Below are positions 17,614 through 26,292 of a DNA stretch of 64,000 bases, piece after piece. Position 1 is the first letter of the stretch. Each line of letters opens with the position of its first letter. The stretch comes from Pontibacter amylolyticus. GTDB lineage: Bacteria > Bacteroidota > Bacteroidia > Cytophagales > Hymenobacteraceae. The notes under the pieces are model-generated. The model did not search any database, was not told the origin of the DNA, and worked only from the letters and a program-made list of their open reading frames with translations. Made by a program: the position numbers and the translations under genes. The stretch covers positions 1-64,000 of the forward strand of contig NZ_BMFP01000009.1 in NCBI RefSeq assembly GCF_014638845.1, given 5' to 3'.

Positions 17614-19749
17614 ATGAGTTTAGGTATAAGAGAAGCGCGTGAGGCATTAAAACTGTATTTTGGCTATGAGCAGTTCAGGCCGATGCAGGAGGAGATCATC
17701 ACCAACATTCTGCAGCAGAAAGATGTGGTGGTGCTTATGCCGACGGGTGGCGGTAAATCTGTCTGCTACCAGGTGCCTGCCGTGGTCATGCCCGGTCTGT
17801 GTGTGGTGGTATCGCCGTTGATTGCCCTGATGAAGGACCAGGTGGAGGCGCTTCTGGCCAATGGTATACCTGCTGCGTTCCTGAACAGCTCGCAGACGGC
17901 GGATGAGCAATACAAGATAGAAGAGAAAAGCCTGGCAGGGCAGATCAAATTGCTGTATGTTTCTCCTGAGAAACTGCTTTCCGCAGGTTTTTTTTCATTC
18001 CTGAAAAGATTGCAGGTATCCCTTTTCGCGGTGGACGAGGCGCACTGTATCTCTTCCTGGGGCCACGACTTCCGGCCGGAGTACACCCAGCTACGCGCCC
18101 TCAAGCAACAGTTCCCTACCATACCTGTGGTGGCGCTGACTGCCACTGCCGACAAGCTTACTAAAAAGGATATACAGGAGCAGCTGCAATTGCGACAACC
18201 CGAAGTGTTTGTGGCTTCTTTTGACCGGCCCAACATCAACCTCACGGTGCTGCCCGGACAAAATAGATTCAACAAGATCACAGATTTCCTGTCACGTCGT
18301 ACCGGACAGCCGGGCATCATATACTGCCTGAGTCGCAAAGCGACGGAGAGTCTTTCAGGCAAGTTGCGCGAGAACGGGTATAATGCCACTTTCTACCATG
18401 CCGGCATGAACGCGCAGCAGCGTTCAAAAGCACAGGAGGCCTTTCTGCGCGACGATGTGCAGATCGTTTGCGCTACCATCGCCTTCGGTATGGGCATCGA
18501 CAAGTCCAATGTGCGCTGGGTGATCCACTACAATCTGCCTAAAAACGTGGAGGGCTACTACCAGGAGATCGGCCGGGCCGGCCGCGACGGAGCCAAATCG
18601 GATGCCCTCTTATTCTACAGCTTTGCCGACGTGATGAATTTGCGCTCGATGCTGTCGGATAATGACAAGGCGCAGAACGAACTGCAACTGGTGAAGTTGG
18701 AGCGTATGCAGCAGTTCGCCGAGGCCACCTTCTGCAGAAGGCGCATCTTGCTGCAGTACTTTGGGGAGGGCATGACCAGGGACTGCGGTAACTGCGATAT
18801 TTGCCGCAATCCTCCCAGCCGTTTTGACGGTACCCTGATTGCCCAGAAGGCTCTGTCAGCCATCGCACGCTCACAGGAAAAACTCAACATGAGCCTCCTG
18901 GTGGACGTGCTGCGCGGCTCACGCAACAGCCAGGTGATGGCCGGCGGGTACGATCGCATCAAAACCTATGGGGCTGGTCGTGATATTGGCACCCTGGACT
19001 GGCACCGCTACCTGCATCAGATGCTGAACGCAGGCTTGATTGAACTGGCCTATGACCAGAACTATACCTTAAAGTTGACGGAACAGAGCAAGCAGGTTCT
19101 CTTCGAAGGCCGTCAGATAGAGCTTGTGAAATTTGAGGATGCCAAGCAGCAGACCGAAACGCTGCAACGAGAAAAACCAAAACGCGAAATCATCAAGGAT
19201 GCCTTGTTCGAACGTCTCCGGGCTTTGCGCAAGCGCCTGGCCGATGCTCAGAACGTTCCGCCTTATGTCGTGTTCACCGATAGCACACTGCAGGAGATGG
19301 CAGCTGAGAAGCCGGCGAATCGCATTGCCATGTTGGCGATCAGCGGGGTAGGAGCCCAAAAGTTCGAGCGCTACGGACATGATTTCATCAATGAGATCAT
19401 TGCTTTTCTAACCGAGGAGCAGGCGAAAGGCAGTGCGATCAAAGGGGCAACCCACCTGGTTACTTGGGAGGCGTATCAGCAGGGCCTCAGTCCGGAGGAG
19501 ATAGCAAGGCGCCGCAATCTGAACCCCGTGACGATCTATTCGCACCTCGCAACTTTGTTGGAGCAGGGCTACGATGTGCCGGTACACGATTTTGTGTCGA
19601 AGCGTGAGTACGAGGCGATTACAGAAGCTATTGAAAGACTTGGCAAGGATGCAAAACTGAAGGATTTGTTCGAGCACTTAGAAGAACGCTATGAGTACTT
19701 TAAGATCCGACTGTCGGTCGCCATGTACAAAATGCAATACGCCTGGTGA
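17614..19749 (+). CDS. recQ: ATP-dependent DNA helicase RecQ
   Basis: A 711-residue RecQ from the ATG at 17614; an upstream TTG at 17563 would add 17 residues without family support. The order is DEAD-type helicase (MPTGGGKSVCYQ, VDEAHCISSWGHDFRPEY, ALTATA), helicase C domain (MGIDKSNVRWVIH, QEIGRAGRDG), RQC zinc site (Cys residues in ATFCRRR and CGNCDIC), winged helix, HRDC (FERLRALRKRLADAQ) and a C-terminal helix-turn-helix-like extension (GLSPEEIARRRNLNPVTIYSHL). It unwinds recombination and replication intermediates 3' to 5'. The C-terminal extension is common in Bacteroidota RecQ. Confidence 0.95.
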   Translation: MSLGIREAREALKLYFGYEQFRPMQEEIITNILQQKDVVVLMPTGGGKSVCYQVPAVVMPGLCVVVSPLIALMKDQVEALLANGIPAAFLNSSQTADEQYKIEEKSLAGQIKLLYVSPEKLLSAGFFSFLKRLQVSLFAVDEAHCISSWGHDFRPEYTQLRALKQQFPTIPVVALTATADKLTKKDIQEQLQLRQPEVFVASFDRPNINLTVLPGQNRFNKITDFLSRRTGQPGIIYCLSRKATESLSGKLRENGYNATFYHAGMNAQQRSKAQEAFLRDDVQIVCATIAFGMGIDKSNVRWVIHYNLPKNVEGYYQEIGRAGRDGAKSDALLFYSFADVMNLRSMLSDNDKAQNELQLVKLERMQQFAEATFCRRRILLQYFGEGMTRDCGNCDICRNPPSRFDGTLIAQKALSAIARSQEKLNMSLLVDVLRGSRNSQVMAGGYDRIKTYGAGRDIGTLDWHRYLHQMLNAGLIELAYDQNYTLKLTEQSKQVLFEGRQIELVKFEDAKQQTETLQREKPKREIIKDALFERLRALRKRLADAQNVPPYVVFTDSTLQEMAAEKPANRIAMLAISGVGAQKFERYGHDFINEIIAFLTEEQAKGSAIKGATHLVTWEAYQQGLSPEEIARRRNLNPVTIYSHLATLLEQGYDVPVHDFVSKREYEAITEAIERLGKDAKLKDLFEHLEERYEYFKIRLSVAMYKMQYAW

Positions 19750-19775
19750 TTCAATTGCACGTGACTGGAAAAAAA

Positions 19776-19803
19776 GAAGGCCGCTCTACACTGAGCGGCC
19801 TTC
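19776..19803. terminator. Bidirectional terminator
   Basis: An 11-bp stem (GAAGGCCGCTC, 19776-19786, with 19793-19803) is flanked by A and T runs, between convergent recQ and the protease gene. Confidence 0.88.
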
Positions 19804-19829
19804 TTCTTTTTTAATGATAGGTATACGAA

Positions 19830-21317
19830 TTACTCCACTGAAGCAATCGGGTCTGGCCAGCTGTCCTTGTCGCCATTCACGGTACCTTGTGAAAACACTT
19901 CGCCACGAAGCAGCAGAATACCGGCAACGTGCGGCGCTGCAAGGGAAGTGCCACTTCCGGCGCTGCCGATACCACCACCTATGCGTGTGGAAGTTACGCT
20001 CACGCCCGGAGCGGCGTAGTCAACTGGTGCACCGTAGTTGGAGCTTGACCAGAAATTCTGATAGCGGTCCATGGCAGAAACGGTGTACACACCGGTCGCA
20101 TTCACACGGGCAGGAGAGTTTACCGAGCAGTCGGTCGCGCTGTTACCAGCTGCGATGGCAAACAGAATTCCTCTGCTAGCCGCCGTCGTCACAGCATTGT
20201 CCAGCGTGCTGGAGATGCCTGCTCCCAGGCTCATGTTTACCACATCACCAGGCTTAGCCATGTTTACCACATAGTTAACGGCGCTGATAGCGCGCGACAC
20301 TGTACCATAGCCTGTGTTATCGAATACGCGAAGGGCCACAACGGTTGCATTGGCAGCTACACCCACCATACCGGTACCATTGTTTTTAGCGGCGATGATA
20401 CCAGCCACACTCGTGCCGTGGCCAAAGCCATCCTCAATGGAGGCATCACCATAAATAAGCGACGCACTGCGCTGAAAGTCCACATTCAGGTCCGGATGAT
20501 CTGTATCGATACCAGAGTCGATTACCCATACCGTTTTGCCGGTACCGTCACCAAAGCCGTTCATCGCAATGTGCCAAGGCAGTGTTTCGCCTTCAAGGGG
20601 CGTTATTTTAGCATAGGGGCTGTTGGTTGGCTGCTCAGGTTCCGGCTCCGGGCTTGGCTCAGTAGGAGCAGGTTCGGTTGGCACAGGCTCAGCCGGTGTT
20701 GGTTCTGTAGGAGTAGGTTCGGTTGGAGCCGGTTCAGTAGGCGCAGGCTCAGTAGGCGTAGGCTCGGTAGGCGTAGGCTCCGTTGGGGCTGGTTCAGTTG
20801 GTTTTTTCTTGCCGTTGCCCTTTGTAGTCGTATCCGTGCTACCGTCTTTCGTTTTGCCACTGTTACCCTTTGTTGTCGTATTCTCGGTGCCAGGCTTCGC
20901 AAGCATAATGATACGGTCTTGCTCTACATAAGCCACCTCCGGGTTACTGCGCAGTTGCTCCAGCTGATTTTTGGTCAGGCGGGCTGCAAAACCGTTCACA
21001 TTGCCTTCAAAAGTTTGCTCTATAGCATCACGCTCTATACCTGAGGCAAGCATCATTCGCTCACGGAGCGCCACTGTGGCAGCACGTCCGGCTATGGTCA
21101 TAGCGCTCACACCCGTTGCGCTCAAACTGCCGGAACCGTTTTTAAAAACCACGATGTACTGGCCAGGTATAGCCTGTCCGTGTTGTGCGTTTATCTGAAC
21201 AGAATCCGATTGAAACTGCTCCTCCATAAAGTCTTCTTTCTGACAGCTGGATAGGGTGAATACGGAAGCCAGTGCTAAACCTGACAACGCCTTAAATAGT
21301 GTAGAATTGTTCATCAT
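19830..21317 (-). CDS. Subtilisin-like (S8) serine protease, lipoprotein
   Basis: A 495-residue exported protease. A lipoprotein signal with lipobox LSSC (Cys24) is followed by an inhibitor I9 propeptide (YIVVFKNGSG to PEVAYVEQDRI). A linker of about 60 residues consists of PTEP-type tetrapeptide repeats, and then comes the peptidase S8 domain. The triad is visible as Asp in VWVIDSGIDTDHPDL, His in DGFGHGTSVAG and Ser in GTSLAAPHVAG. The protein ends soon after the catalytic Ser region, without a type IX secretion tail. It is probably anchored in a membrane with the protease domain held off by the Pro-rich linker. Confidence 0.93.
   Translation of the reverse strand: MMNNSTLFKALSGLALASVFTLSSCQKEDFMEEQFQSDSVQINAQHGQAIPGQYIVVFKNGSGSLSATGVSAMTIAGRAATVALRERMMLASGIERDAIEQTFEGNVNGFAARLTKNQLEQLRSNPEVAYVEQDRIIMLAKPGTENTTTKGNSGKTKDGSTDTTTKGNGKKKPTEPAPTEPTPTEPTPTEPAPTEPAPTEPTPTEPTPAEPVPTEPAPTEPSPEPEPEQPTNSPYAKITPLEGETLPWHIAMNGFGDGTGKTVWVIDSGIDTDHPDLNVDFQRSASLIYGDASIEDGFGHGTSVAGIIAAKNNGTGMVGVAANATVVALRVFDNTGYGTVSRAISAVNYVVNMAKPGDVVNMSLGAGISSTLDNAVTTAASRGILFAIAAGNSATDCSVNSPARVNATGVYTVSAMDRYQNFWSSSNYGAPVDYAAPGVSVTSTRIGGGIGSAGSGTSLAAPHVAGILLLRGEVFSQGTVNGDKDSWPDPIASVE
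20640..20805 (-). repeat. PTEP-coding minisatellite in the protease linker
   Basis: About 14 copies of a 12-bp unit encode the alternating tetrapeptides PTEP/APTEP in the linker between propeptide and catalytic domain. The degenerate repeat could vary in copy number between strains. Confidence 0.85.
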
Positions 21318-21815
21318 ATAAGTTTGGTTGGATTGGGTAAATAATTGAATTAATTTTTCACAATGCCTCGTAACAACACGAGTTTTTAAAAAGTTTAAGG
21401 CAGGTCAGAAATTGTAAAAAATTTATGCTGGCTTAAGATTTAGCAGAGCAAGAAAGCCCTGTCTACATTTTAAAATGTGGATTCTTGAAGATTTAGATCT
21501 CGTATGGAGAGGGGCAGAATGTAAGGTTTTAGTAGATTTTTATCATATAATATACGTTATCAGTTACTTTTCACGAAAGATAATTGGATAAAAAGTAAGA
21601 ATGCAAGTTTTTGTGCAACTAAATTTTAATTGCATTATCAAGAGGTGTTTTATAAGTAATTAGAATAATTTTGCATCATTAAAATTGCATTATAGGGCTA
21701 TGTATAGGTTTTTATAAATATAACTAAAAATTACAACAAATATTTGCTAATAAAATTAGTATAATACGTATGTATTTAGTAAGTTTACATGCCGGCACCA
21801 AGAGTGCCCTATTGA
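21318..21815. other. AT-rich divergent intergenic region, no gene seen
   Basis: About 500 bp of markedly AT-rich DNA separates the protease gene (minus) from the XRE-S24 regulator (plus). I see no credible ORF or RNA gene. It holds three TTGCAT-type direct repeats (21630-21694) and a small hairpin (21794-21808) next to the regulator start. It probably contains both promoters. Confidence 0.7.
21630..21694 (+). promoter_or_regulatory. TTGCATTAT-type direct repeats upstream of the regulator
   Basis: TTGCATTATC (21630-21639), TTGCATCATT (21671-21680) and TTGCATTATA (21685-21694) are close copies in the same orientation upstream of the XRE-S24 gene. They could be operator sites for that regulator. 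AT-rich composition makes chance similarity possible. Confidence 0.3.
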
Positions 21816-22619
21816 TTGTCAGGACTCGAAGAAAGAATAATAGTGGAAAAGGTAACATCTAATATAAGGCATCTTCGCAAGCACGCCGGGTATACCCAGG
21901 CACAGCTTGCCGAAAAGTTAGAGATCAAGCGTTCGCTGGTAGGAGCGTATGAGGAAGGAAGGGCTGAGCCAAAATTAAGTACCCTGGTGAATGTGGCCCG
22001 CCTTTTCGAGGTTTCCCTGGACGAACTCATCACAGCTGATCTGTCAGATCCTAACTACAAACCGGAAGTTGGGCAGCCGGGTGGTGGCAAACTGCGCGTG
22101 TTGGCCATTACGGTTGATCAGGATGATCGGGAGAATATAGAGCTGGTGCCATACAAGGCGAGCGCCGGTTACCTCAACGGGTATGCCGATCCGGAGTTTA
22201 TAGAGGAGTTGCCCCGCTTCCGGCTTCCTACACTGGGCAGTGGGGGCACTTACCGCGCGTTCGAGATCAGTGGGGACTCTATGCTGCCACTGGCTTCCGG
22301 TACTGTCATAGTCGGCAGGTATGTGGAGGACTGGGGTACCCTGAAAGACGGAACCCCCTGCATCATCGTGAGTGGCAAGGAAGGCGTCGTCTTTAAGCGC
22401 GTCTTCAACAAAGTGAAAGAGGCCGCCACGCTGCGCCTGCACTCTGATAATCCGCTTTATGTGCCTTACGAACTTTCAGTGGATGATGTGGTGGAGATCT
22501 GGGAGGCCAAGTCTTACATCAGCTCCACTTTCCCCATCGCCGACATCTCCCTTGACAAACTGTCTTCCATTGTATTGGATCTTCAGAAAGAGATGCTTAA
22601 ACTGAAGAAAGCGGAATAA
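21816..22619 (+). CDS. XRE-family regulator with S24/LexA-like peptidase domain
   Basis: A 267-residue transcription regulator. The helix-turn-helix is at residues 13-70 (IRHLRKHAGYTQAQLAEKLEIKRSLVGAYEEGR). The S24 domain has the nucleophile Ser in EISGDSMLPL and a downstream Lys in GVVFKRVF at the expected spacing for the Ser-Lys dyad of LexA/CI repressors, followed by DNPLYVPYELSVDDVVEIWE. The last 25 residues are a probable short coiled coil. The start is TTG at 21816 or GTG at 21843. No phage genes are nearby, so it is a stand-alone regulator. Whether it self-cleaves on DNA damage cannot be told from sequence. Confidence 0.88.
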   Translation: MSGLEERIIVEKVTSNIRHLRKHAGYTQAQLAEKLEIKRSLVGAYEEGRAEPKLSTLVNVARLFEVSLDELITADLSDPNYKPEVGQPGGGKLRVLAITVDQDDRENIELVPYKASAGYLNGYADPEFIEELPRFRLPTLGSGGTYRAFEISGDSMLPLASGTVIVGRYVEDWGTLKDGTPCIIVSGKEGVVFKRVFNKVKEAATLRLHSDNPLYVPYELSVDDVVEIWEAKSYISSTFPIADISLDKLSSIVLDLQKEMLKLKKAE

Positions 22620-22643
22620 CTTTCATCTTAAGGTATAGGATCA

Positions 22644-22681
22644 ACAGCGCATCCTGCCTCCAATGGGGCAGGATGCGCTGT
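22644..22681 (+). terminator. Terminator of the XRE-S24 gene
   Basis: A perfect 15-bp stem (22644-22658 with 22667-22681) with an 8-base loop is followed by TTT, 24 bases after the stop codon. Confidence 0.85.
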
Positions 22682-22758
22682 TTTAGTGCTGTTTTAACTG
22701 GTCCGTTAACTACAAACGGCATTATCCGTAAAGGCATAGCATAAAACAAAAGCGCGAT

Positions 22759-23478
22759 ATGATACGATTAATTACCGATTCCCAAAGATATGAGGCACAG
22801 GTAGGAGGAGGGGTCCGTTCTCACTACCTTTTCTCTTTTGCAGATTATTACGATCCTGAAAACATGGAATTCGGCCCTTTGCGTGTCTTCAACGATGACT
22901 ATATCGCCCCACGCTCCGGCTTTCCCTCGCACCCGCACTCTGAAATGGAGATCGTGACCATGGTGCTGTCAGGTGAGCTCACTCACAAGGATAACATCGG
23001 GAACGAAACAACCCTTACGCCAGGCCAGGTGCAGCGCATGACCGCAGGTACGGGCTTAACCCACTCCGAAACGAACGAAACGGACGAGGAAATCCACTTG
23101 CTCCAGCTATGGTTTCTGCCAAACAAGCGGGGACTGGCACCTTCTTATGAAATGATGGATGTTGGGTTCCTGAAAGCTAAAAATGAGCTTATACCTTTGG
23201 TGACAGGGCAGAAGGTGTTAGAAGACGTGGCTTACATCAATTCAAACTCTTCAGTATATTATGGAAGCGTGACGCAGGGCGAAGAAGTGCCTTTCAGAAC
23301 CTTTAAGCTTCGTAGAACGCTGATTTATGTGCTGACGGGCAGTTTGCTGGTCAACAATTTGGAAGCCGATCGCCATGACCAGATCAGGCTCGATGATCAG
23401 GAGGTTATTGGGATAAAAGCAACAGCCGATGCCACCTTCATCCTGGTAGACGTTCCGGCCGTTGAGGCTAATTACTAA
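22759..23478 (+). CDS. Pirin-family bicupin protein
   Basis: A 239-residue pirin of the YhhW type. The metal-binding cupin residues are visible as HPH in FPSHPHSEMEIV, followed by HSE in GTGLTHSETNE, with the typical QVQRMTAGTG segment. The second cupin is degenerate, as is usual. Some members have quercetin 2,3-dioxygenase activity, but the physiological role is generally unknown. It is a single gene with its own terminator. Confidence 0.92.
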   Translation: MIRLITDSQRYEAQVGGGVRSHYLFSFADYYDPENMEFGPLRVFNDDYIAPRSGFPSHPHSEMEIVTMVLSGELTHKDNIGNETTLTPGQVQRMTAGTGLTHSETNETDEEIHLLQLWFLPNKRGLAPSYEMMDVGFLKAKNELIPLVTGQKVLEDVAYINSNSSVYYGSVTQGEEVPFRTFKLRRTLIYVLTGSLLVNNLEADRHDQIRLDDQEVIGIKATADATFILVDVPAVEANY

Positions 23479-23495
23479 GCGATACTTCTATTAAT

Positions 23496-23534
23496 AAAGC
23501 AGTGGGCAGGTTCTAAAGGTCTGCCCACTGCTTT
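23496..23534. terminator. Bidirectional terminator
   Basis: A 14-bp stem (23496-23509 with 23521-23534) lies between convergent pirin and rmuC genes. Confidence 0.88.
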
Positions 23535-23542
23535 TCTATTTC

Positions 23543-24874
23543 TCAGTCAATATCATCCCCCGGCGTAGCGATGGCTTCCTGCAGGAGGTGCTCATCCAGT
23601 TGCTTGCTTGTTTTAGCGCCAAGTTCACGCAGTATCTCCACTTTGCGTATCAGGTTGCCCTTTCCGTCAGTGAGTTTGTTCATGGCACCGTTATAGGCCG
23701 TCTGGCTCTGCTCCAGATGGCGACCAACCGTTTTGAGGTCCTCGACAAAGCCAACAAACTTATCGTAGAGTTTGCCGCTTTCCTCTGCAATTCGCAGTAC
23801 GTTTCTTTTCTGGTCTTCCTGTCGCCACACACCGGCCACTGTGCGTAATGTAGCCAGAAGAGTAGAGGTGGTCACGAGCACAATGTTCTTGTCAAAGGCA
23901 TCCGTAAAGATGTTCTGGTCATGCTGCAGCGCCAGGTTGAAGGCCGGCTCAATGGGAATGTACATCAGGACAAAGTCCGGGGAGTTGATGCCGCTCAGAC
24001 GGTGGTAGTTCTTGCGTCCCAGATCGGTGTAGTGCGTCCGGATGGAAGTGATGTGGCTGCGCAGGTAGGTCTCCAGCTGTGAGTCGTCTTCACAGCTGCA
24101 ATAAGCTTCGTAGGCGACGAGTGATAGTTTAGAGTCGATCACCAGGTGCTTGGAGTCTGGCAGGCGTATGATCACATCGGGGCGGTATACCTGTTTCTCA
24201 TCGTTCTGGCGTACCTCTTCGCGCTCGTAATGCACGCCCTTCCGCAGACCTGACTTTTCGAGCAGGCTCTCCAGCAGGTATTCACCCCAGTTGCCCTGTG
24301 TTTTGCTTTCCCCTTTCAGGGCCTTGGTCAGGTTAAGTGCATCCTGGCTCATTTGCTGGTTCAGCGCCGATAACTGCGTGATCTGCTCTTTCAGTGAAAT
24401 GCTATCCTTGAGTGTTTTCTCGTAGGTCTGGTCTACTTTGGCCTCAAACTCGCGAATGCGTTCTTTGAGGGGAGACAGGATGCGTTCCAGGTTTTCAGAG
24501 GAGGCTTTGTTGAAGTGCTCCGCATTCGTCATCAGCACCTGGTTGGAGATGTGCTGAAATTGCTTCAGGAATTTTTCGCGGAGTTGCTCCAGTTCCTTCG
24601 CCTGCTCGTGCATGCGCTCGCGCAGGTGCTCGTAATCGGATTCGGTCTTGGTCAGGGCATTGGTCAGTTCCATGGTTTCCGCCTGGGCATCCCGCAGTTG
24701 GCTTTTCAGAGCTTCGGCTTCCTGCGCCTGGTGCCGGGCCTGGCCTTCCAGAACGCCCTGCGCTACAACTGCCTGATTGAATTTCTCCTGCAGTGCGCTT
24801 ACTTTACCCTTCATAGCCAGATAGGCTATCACGAGCCCCGCCAGAAATGCCGCTATACCTACCATTATCTCCAT
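23543..24874 (-). CDS. rmuC: DNA recombination protein RmuC homologue
   Basis: A 443-residue RmuC. One N-terminal membrane segment (MVGIAAFLAGLVIAYLAM) is followed by a long coiled coil to about residue 185. The nuclease-like RmuC core contains GNWGEYLLESLLEKSGL, the PDVIIRLPDSKHLVIDSKLSLVAYE region with the restriction-endonuclease-fold Asp/Lys, and DFVLMYIPIEPA. RmuC limits recombination at inverted repeats in E. coli, and homologues act in anti-mobile-element defence in some bacteria. It is adjacent to the HD hydrolase gene, read in the same direction 55 bp away. Confidence 0.93.
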   Translation of the reverse strand: MEIMVGIAAFLAGLVIAYLAMKGKVSALQEKFNQAVVAQGVLEGQARHQAQEAEALKSQLRDAQAETMELTNALTKTESDYEHLRERMHEQAKELEQLREKFLKQFQHISNQVLMTNAEHFNKASSENLERILSPLKERIREFEAKVDQTYEKTLKDSISLKEQITQLSALNQQMSQDALNLTKALKGESKTQGNWGEYLLESLLEKSGLRKGVHYEREEVRQNDEKQVYRPDVIIRLPDSKHLVIDSKLSLVAYEAYCSCEDDSQLETYLRSHITSIRTHYTDLGRKNYHRLSGINSPDFVLMYIPIEPAFNLALQHDQNIFTDAFDKNIVLVTTSTLLATLRTVAGVWRQEDQKRNVLRIAEESGKLYDKFVGFVEDLKTVGRHLEQSQTAYNGAMNKLTDGKGNLIRKVEILRELGAKTSKQLDEHLLQEAIATPGDDID

Positions 24875-24929
24875 ACAGTAAAGGTATGTTTTTTTAGCAT
24901 TTCAAACCAGATGCTAACCTTTTTAGTTT

Positions 24930-25601
24930 TTAGAAACCTTCAAGATGGTCGGTCGCATTCCACTCTGCATAAAACTGGCTTAGAAAGTCCTCCATGTACT
25001 GATGGCGTTTTTCTGCCATAGCGCGGGCGGTGGGGGTGTGCATCCGGTCTTTCAGAAGCAGCAGCTTTTCATAAAAATGGTTGATGGTGGGCGCGGTGCT
25101 TGATTTGTAATCCTCAAAATTGTCGTGAAGCACAGGCGCTACAGCCGGGTTGTACAGTTCGCGTCCCTTGTGGCCGCCGTAGGCGAAGGTGCGGGCAATG
25201 CCGATCGCGCCGATGGCATCCAGTCGGTCTGCGTCCTGCACAATGCGGCCTTCGAGAGTAGGCATGGCAGAGGAGGTACCGGCTCCTTTATAAGACAGAC
25301 CGCTGACGATGTCACACACTGTGGCAATGAACACTTCATCTAGTGGTTGTTTTCCCAGCCACTCCCGCACCATGCGCGGTCCCACGGTTTCGTCTCCGTT
25401 ATGAAACTTGTGATCCCCAATGTCGTGCAGCAGCGCCGCCAGTTCAACAGTGAACAGGTCCGCGCCCTTCTCCTGTGAGGCAATGTAGCGAGCGTTTTTC
25501 CAGACCCGGAAAATATGCCACCAGTCGTGACCGGAGCCCTCGCCCTCCAGTTGCTCTCTGACATAGCGAGCGGTTTCGTCAATTATAGCTTGTTGCTGCA
25601 T
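24930..25601 (-). CDS. HD-domain phosphohydrolase (YedJ-like)
   Basis: A 223-residue HD-superfamily enzyme from the ATG at 25601; a TTG 21 bases further out is possible. Metal ligands are seen in GHDWWHIFRVWKNA (His), ELAALLHDIGDHKF (HD) and VQDADRLDAIGAIG (Asp), the pattern of the YedJ/YpgQ group. Known members hydrolyse nucleotides such as dNTPs or act as broad phosphohydrolases; the substrate here is unknown. Confidence 0.88.
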   Translation of the reverse strand: MQQQAIIDETARYVREQLEGEGSGHDWWHIFRVWKNARYIASQEKGADLFTVELAALLHDIGDHKFHNGDETVGPRMVREWLGKQPLDEVFIATVCDIVSGLSYKGAGTSSAMPTLEGRIVQDADRLDAIGAIGIARTFAYGGHKGRELYNPAVAPVLHDNFEDYKSSTAPTINHFYEKLLLLKDRMHTPTARAMAEKRHQYMEDFLSQFYAEWNATDHLEGF

Positions 25602-25658
25602 GGTAACAGGTATAAGCTCCAAAACTGCGAAATATCCCGCTAAGCCGCAACGTTCTGT

Positions 25659-26132
25659 CTATACCTTTATACCTGTTTCAAGTGCAGCACCTATACCTTG
25701 CAGTGATGGCAACCGGACTAATTCCAGTTCGAGCAGATCGGCCCAGGTATGCAGGTATAGGACCACATCATCCCGCAGGTTGTGCTTCAAATAGCGTCTG
25801 TTGGGTGGGAGTGCGTCGATTACTTTTCTATCAGAGAGCCGCTCCAGGTGTGCCAGGTCATCCCGGGTAAGGCCCCAGGCAAGCATCTGGTCGATGATCT
25901 CGTCCATCAGCAGCCCGCTTTGGGGACAGTAATCGCGCAATTGCTCGCTCCAGTCGCCGTGCCGCCACATGGCCGCCCCGTGGATGTGCCCTTTGTCAAG
26001 TCGGGTAATGGTTTGGGCCAGGTGGCCGCAGTTGCAACTCCCCATGTGTCCCCATTGGTAGTTGGCGCCTTGTGCCAGTCTGTCGGCCGTCTGGCGTATA
26101 GCCGCCACCAGCTGTGCTGAACTTCTTGCCAT
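25659..26132 (-). CDS. Unrecognised conserved-looking protein
   Basis: A 157-residue protein I do not recognise. It looks soluble, with no signal peptide or membrane segment. Its N-terminal third is striking for a Gly/Cys/His cluster (WGHMGSCNCGHLAQTIT, then HIHGAAMWRHGDW) that could bind metal, and its C-terminal half is helical and charged. The start is well supported: GGAG lies 7 bases before the ATG. It ends with a stop codon that is itself part of an AAGGTATAG motif copy. It lies 57 bp upstream of the HD hydrolase gene on the same strand and may be co-transcribed. Confidence 0.7.
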   Translation of the reverse strand: MARSSAQLVAAIRQTADRLAQGANYQWGHMGSCNCGHLAQTITRLDKGHIHGAAMWRHGDWSEQLRDYCPQSGLLMDEIIDQMLAWGLTRDDLAHLERLSDRKVIDALPPNRRYLKHNLRDDVVLYLHTWADLLELELVRLPSLQGIGAALETGIKV

Positions 26133-26251
26133 ATGCTTGCTCCTTAAAGGTGAATGTATTAGCGGAGGTATAAACTCCTCTTTCTATAAAACGGCAAAGA
26201 CGCCGAATGTTATGAAAAGCGGCCTGATTTTCATACCTCCCCTAAGCTTTA

Positions 26252-26272
26252 TACCTTTGCAGGTATACCTGC
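26252..26272 (+). promoter_or_regulatory. Candidate -7 element and 14-bp palindrome before the DUF481-like gene
   Basis: TACCTTTG (26252-26259) matches TAnnTTTG, and GCAGGTATACCTGC (26259-26272) is a perfect 14-bp palindrome directly after it, 21 bases before the ATG. The palindrome is two fused copies of the window-wide AGGTATA motif. It may be a regulator site at the transcription start or simply motif copies. Confidence 0.4.
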
Positions 26273-26292
26273 TCGAAGTGAAGTTCACGATC

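Noticed and set aside
20418..21044. Plus-strand open frames opposite the protease, rich in Arg/Ser or Gly/Ser/Val
   Set aside because: They mirror the low-complexity PTEP repeat on the other strand.
21816..22619. XRE-S24 regulator as a prophage repressor
   Set aside because: No integrase, Cro, capsid or att-like duplication is seen on either side.
26062..26292. N-terminal extension of the DUF481-like protein
   Set aside because: It overlaps the divergent gene, and the internal ATG gives a clean signal peptide.
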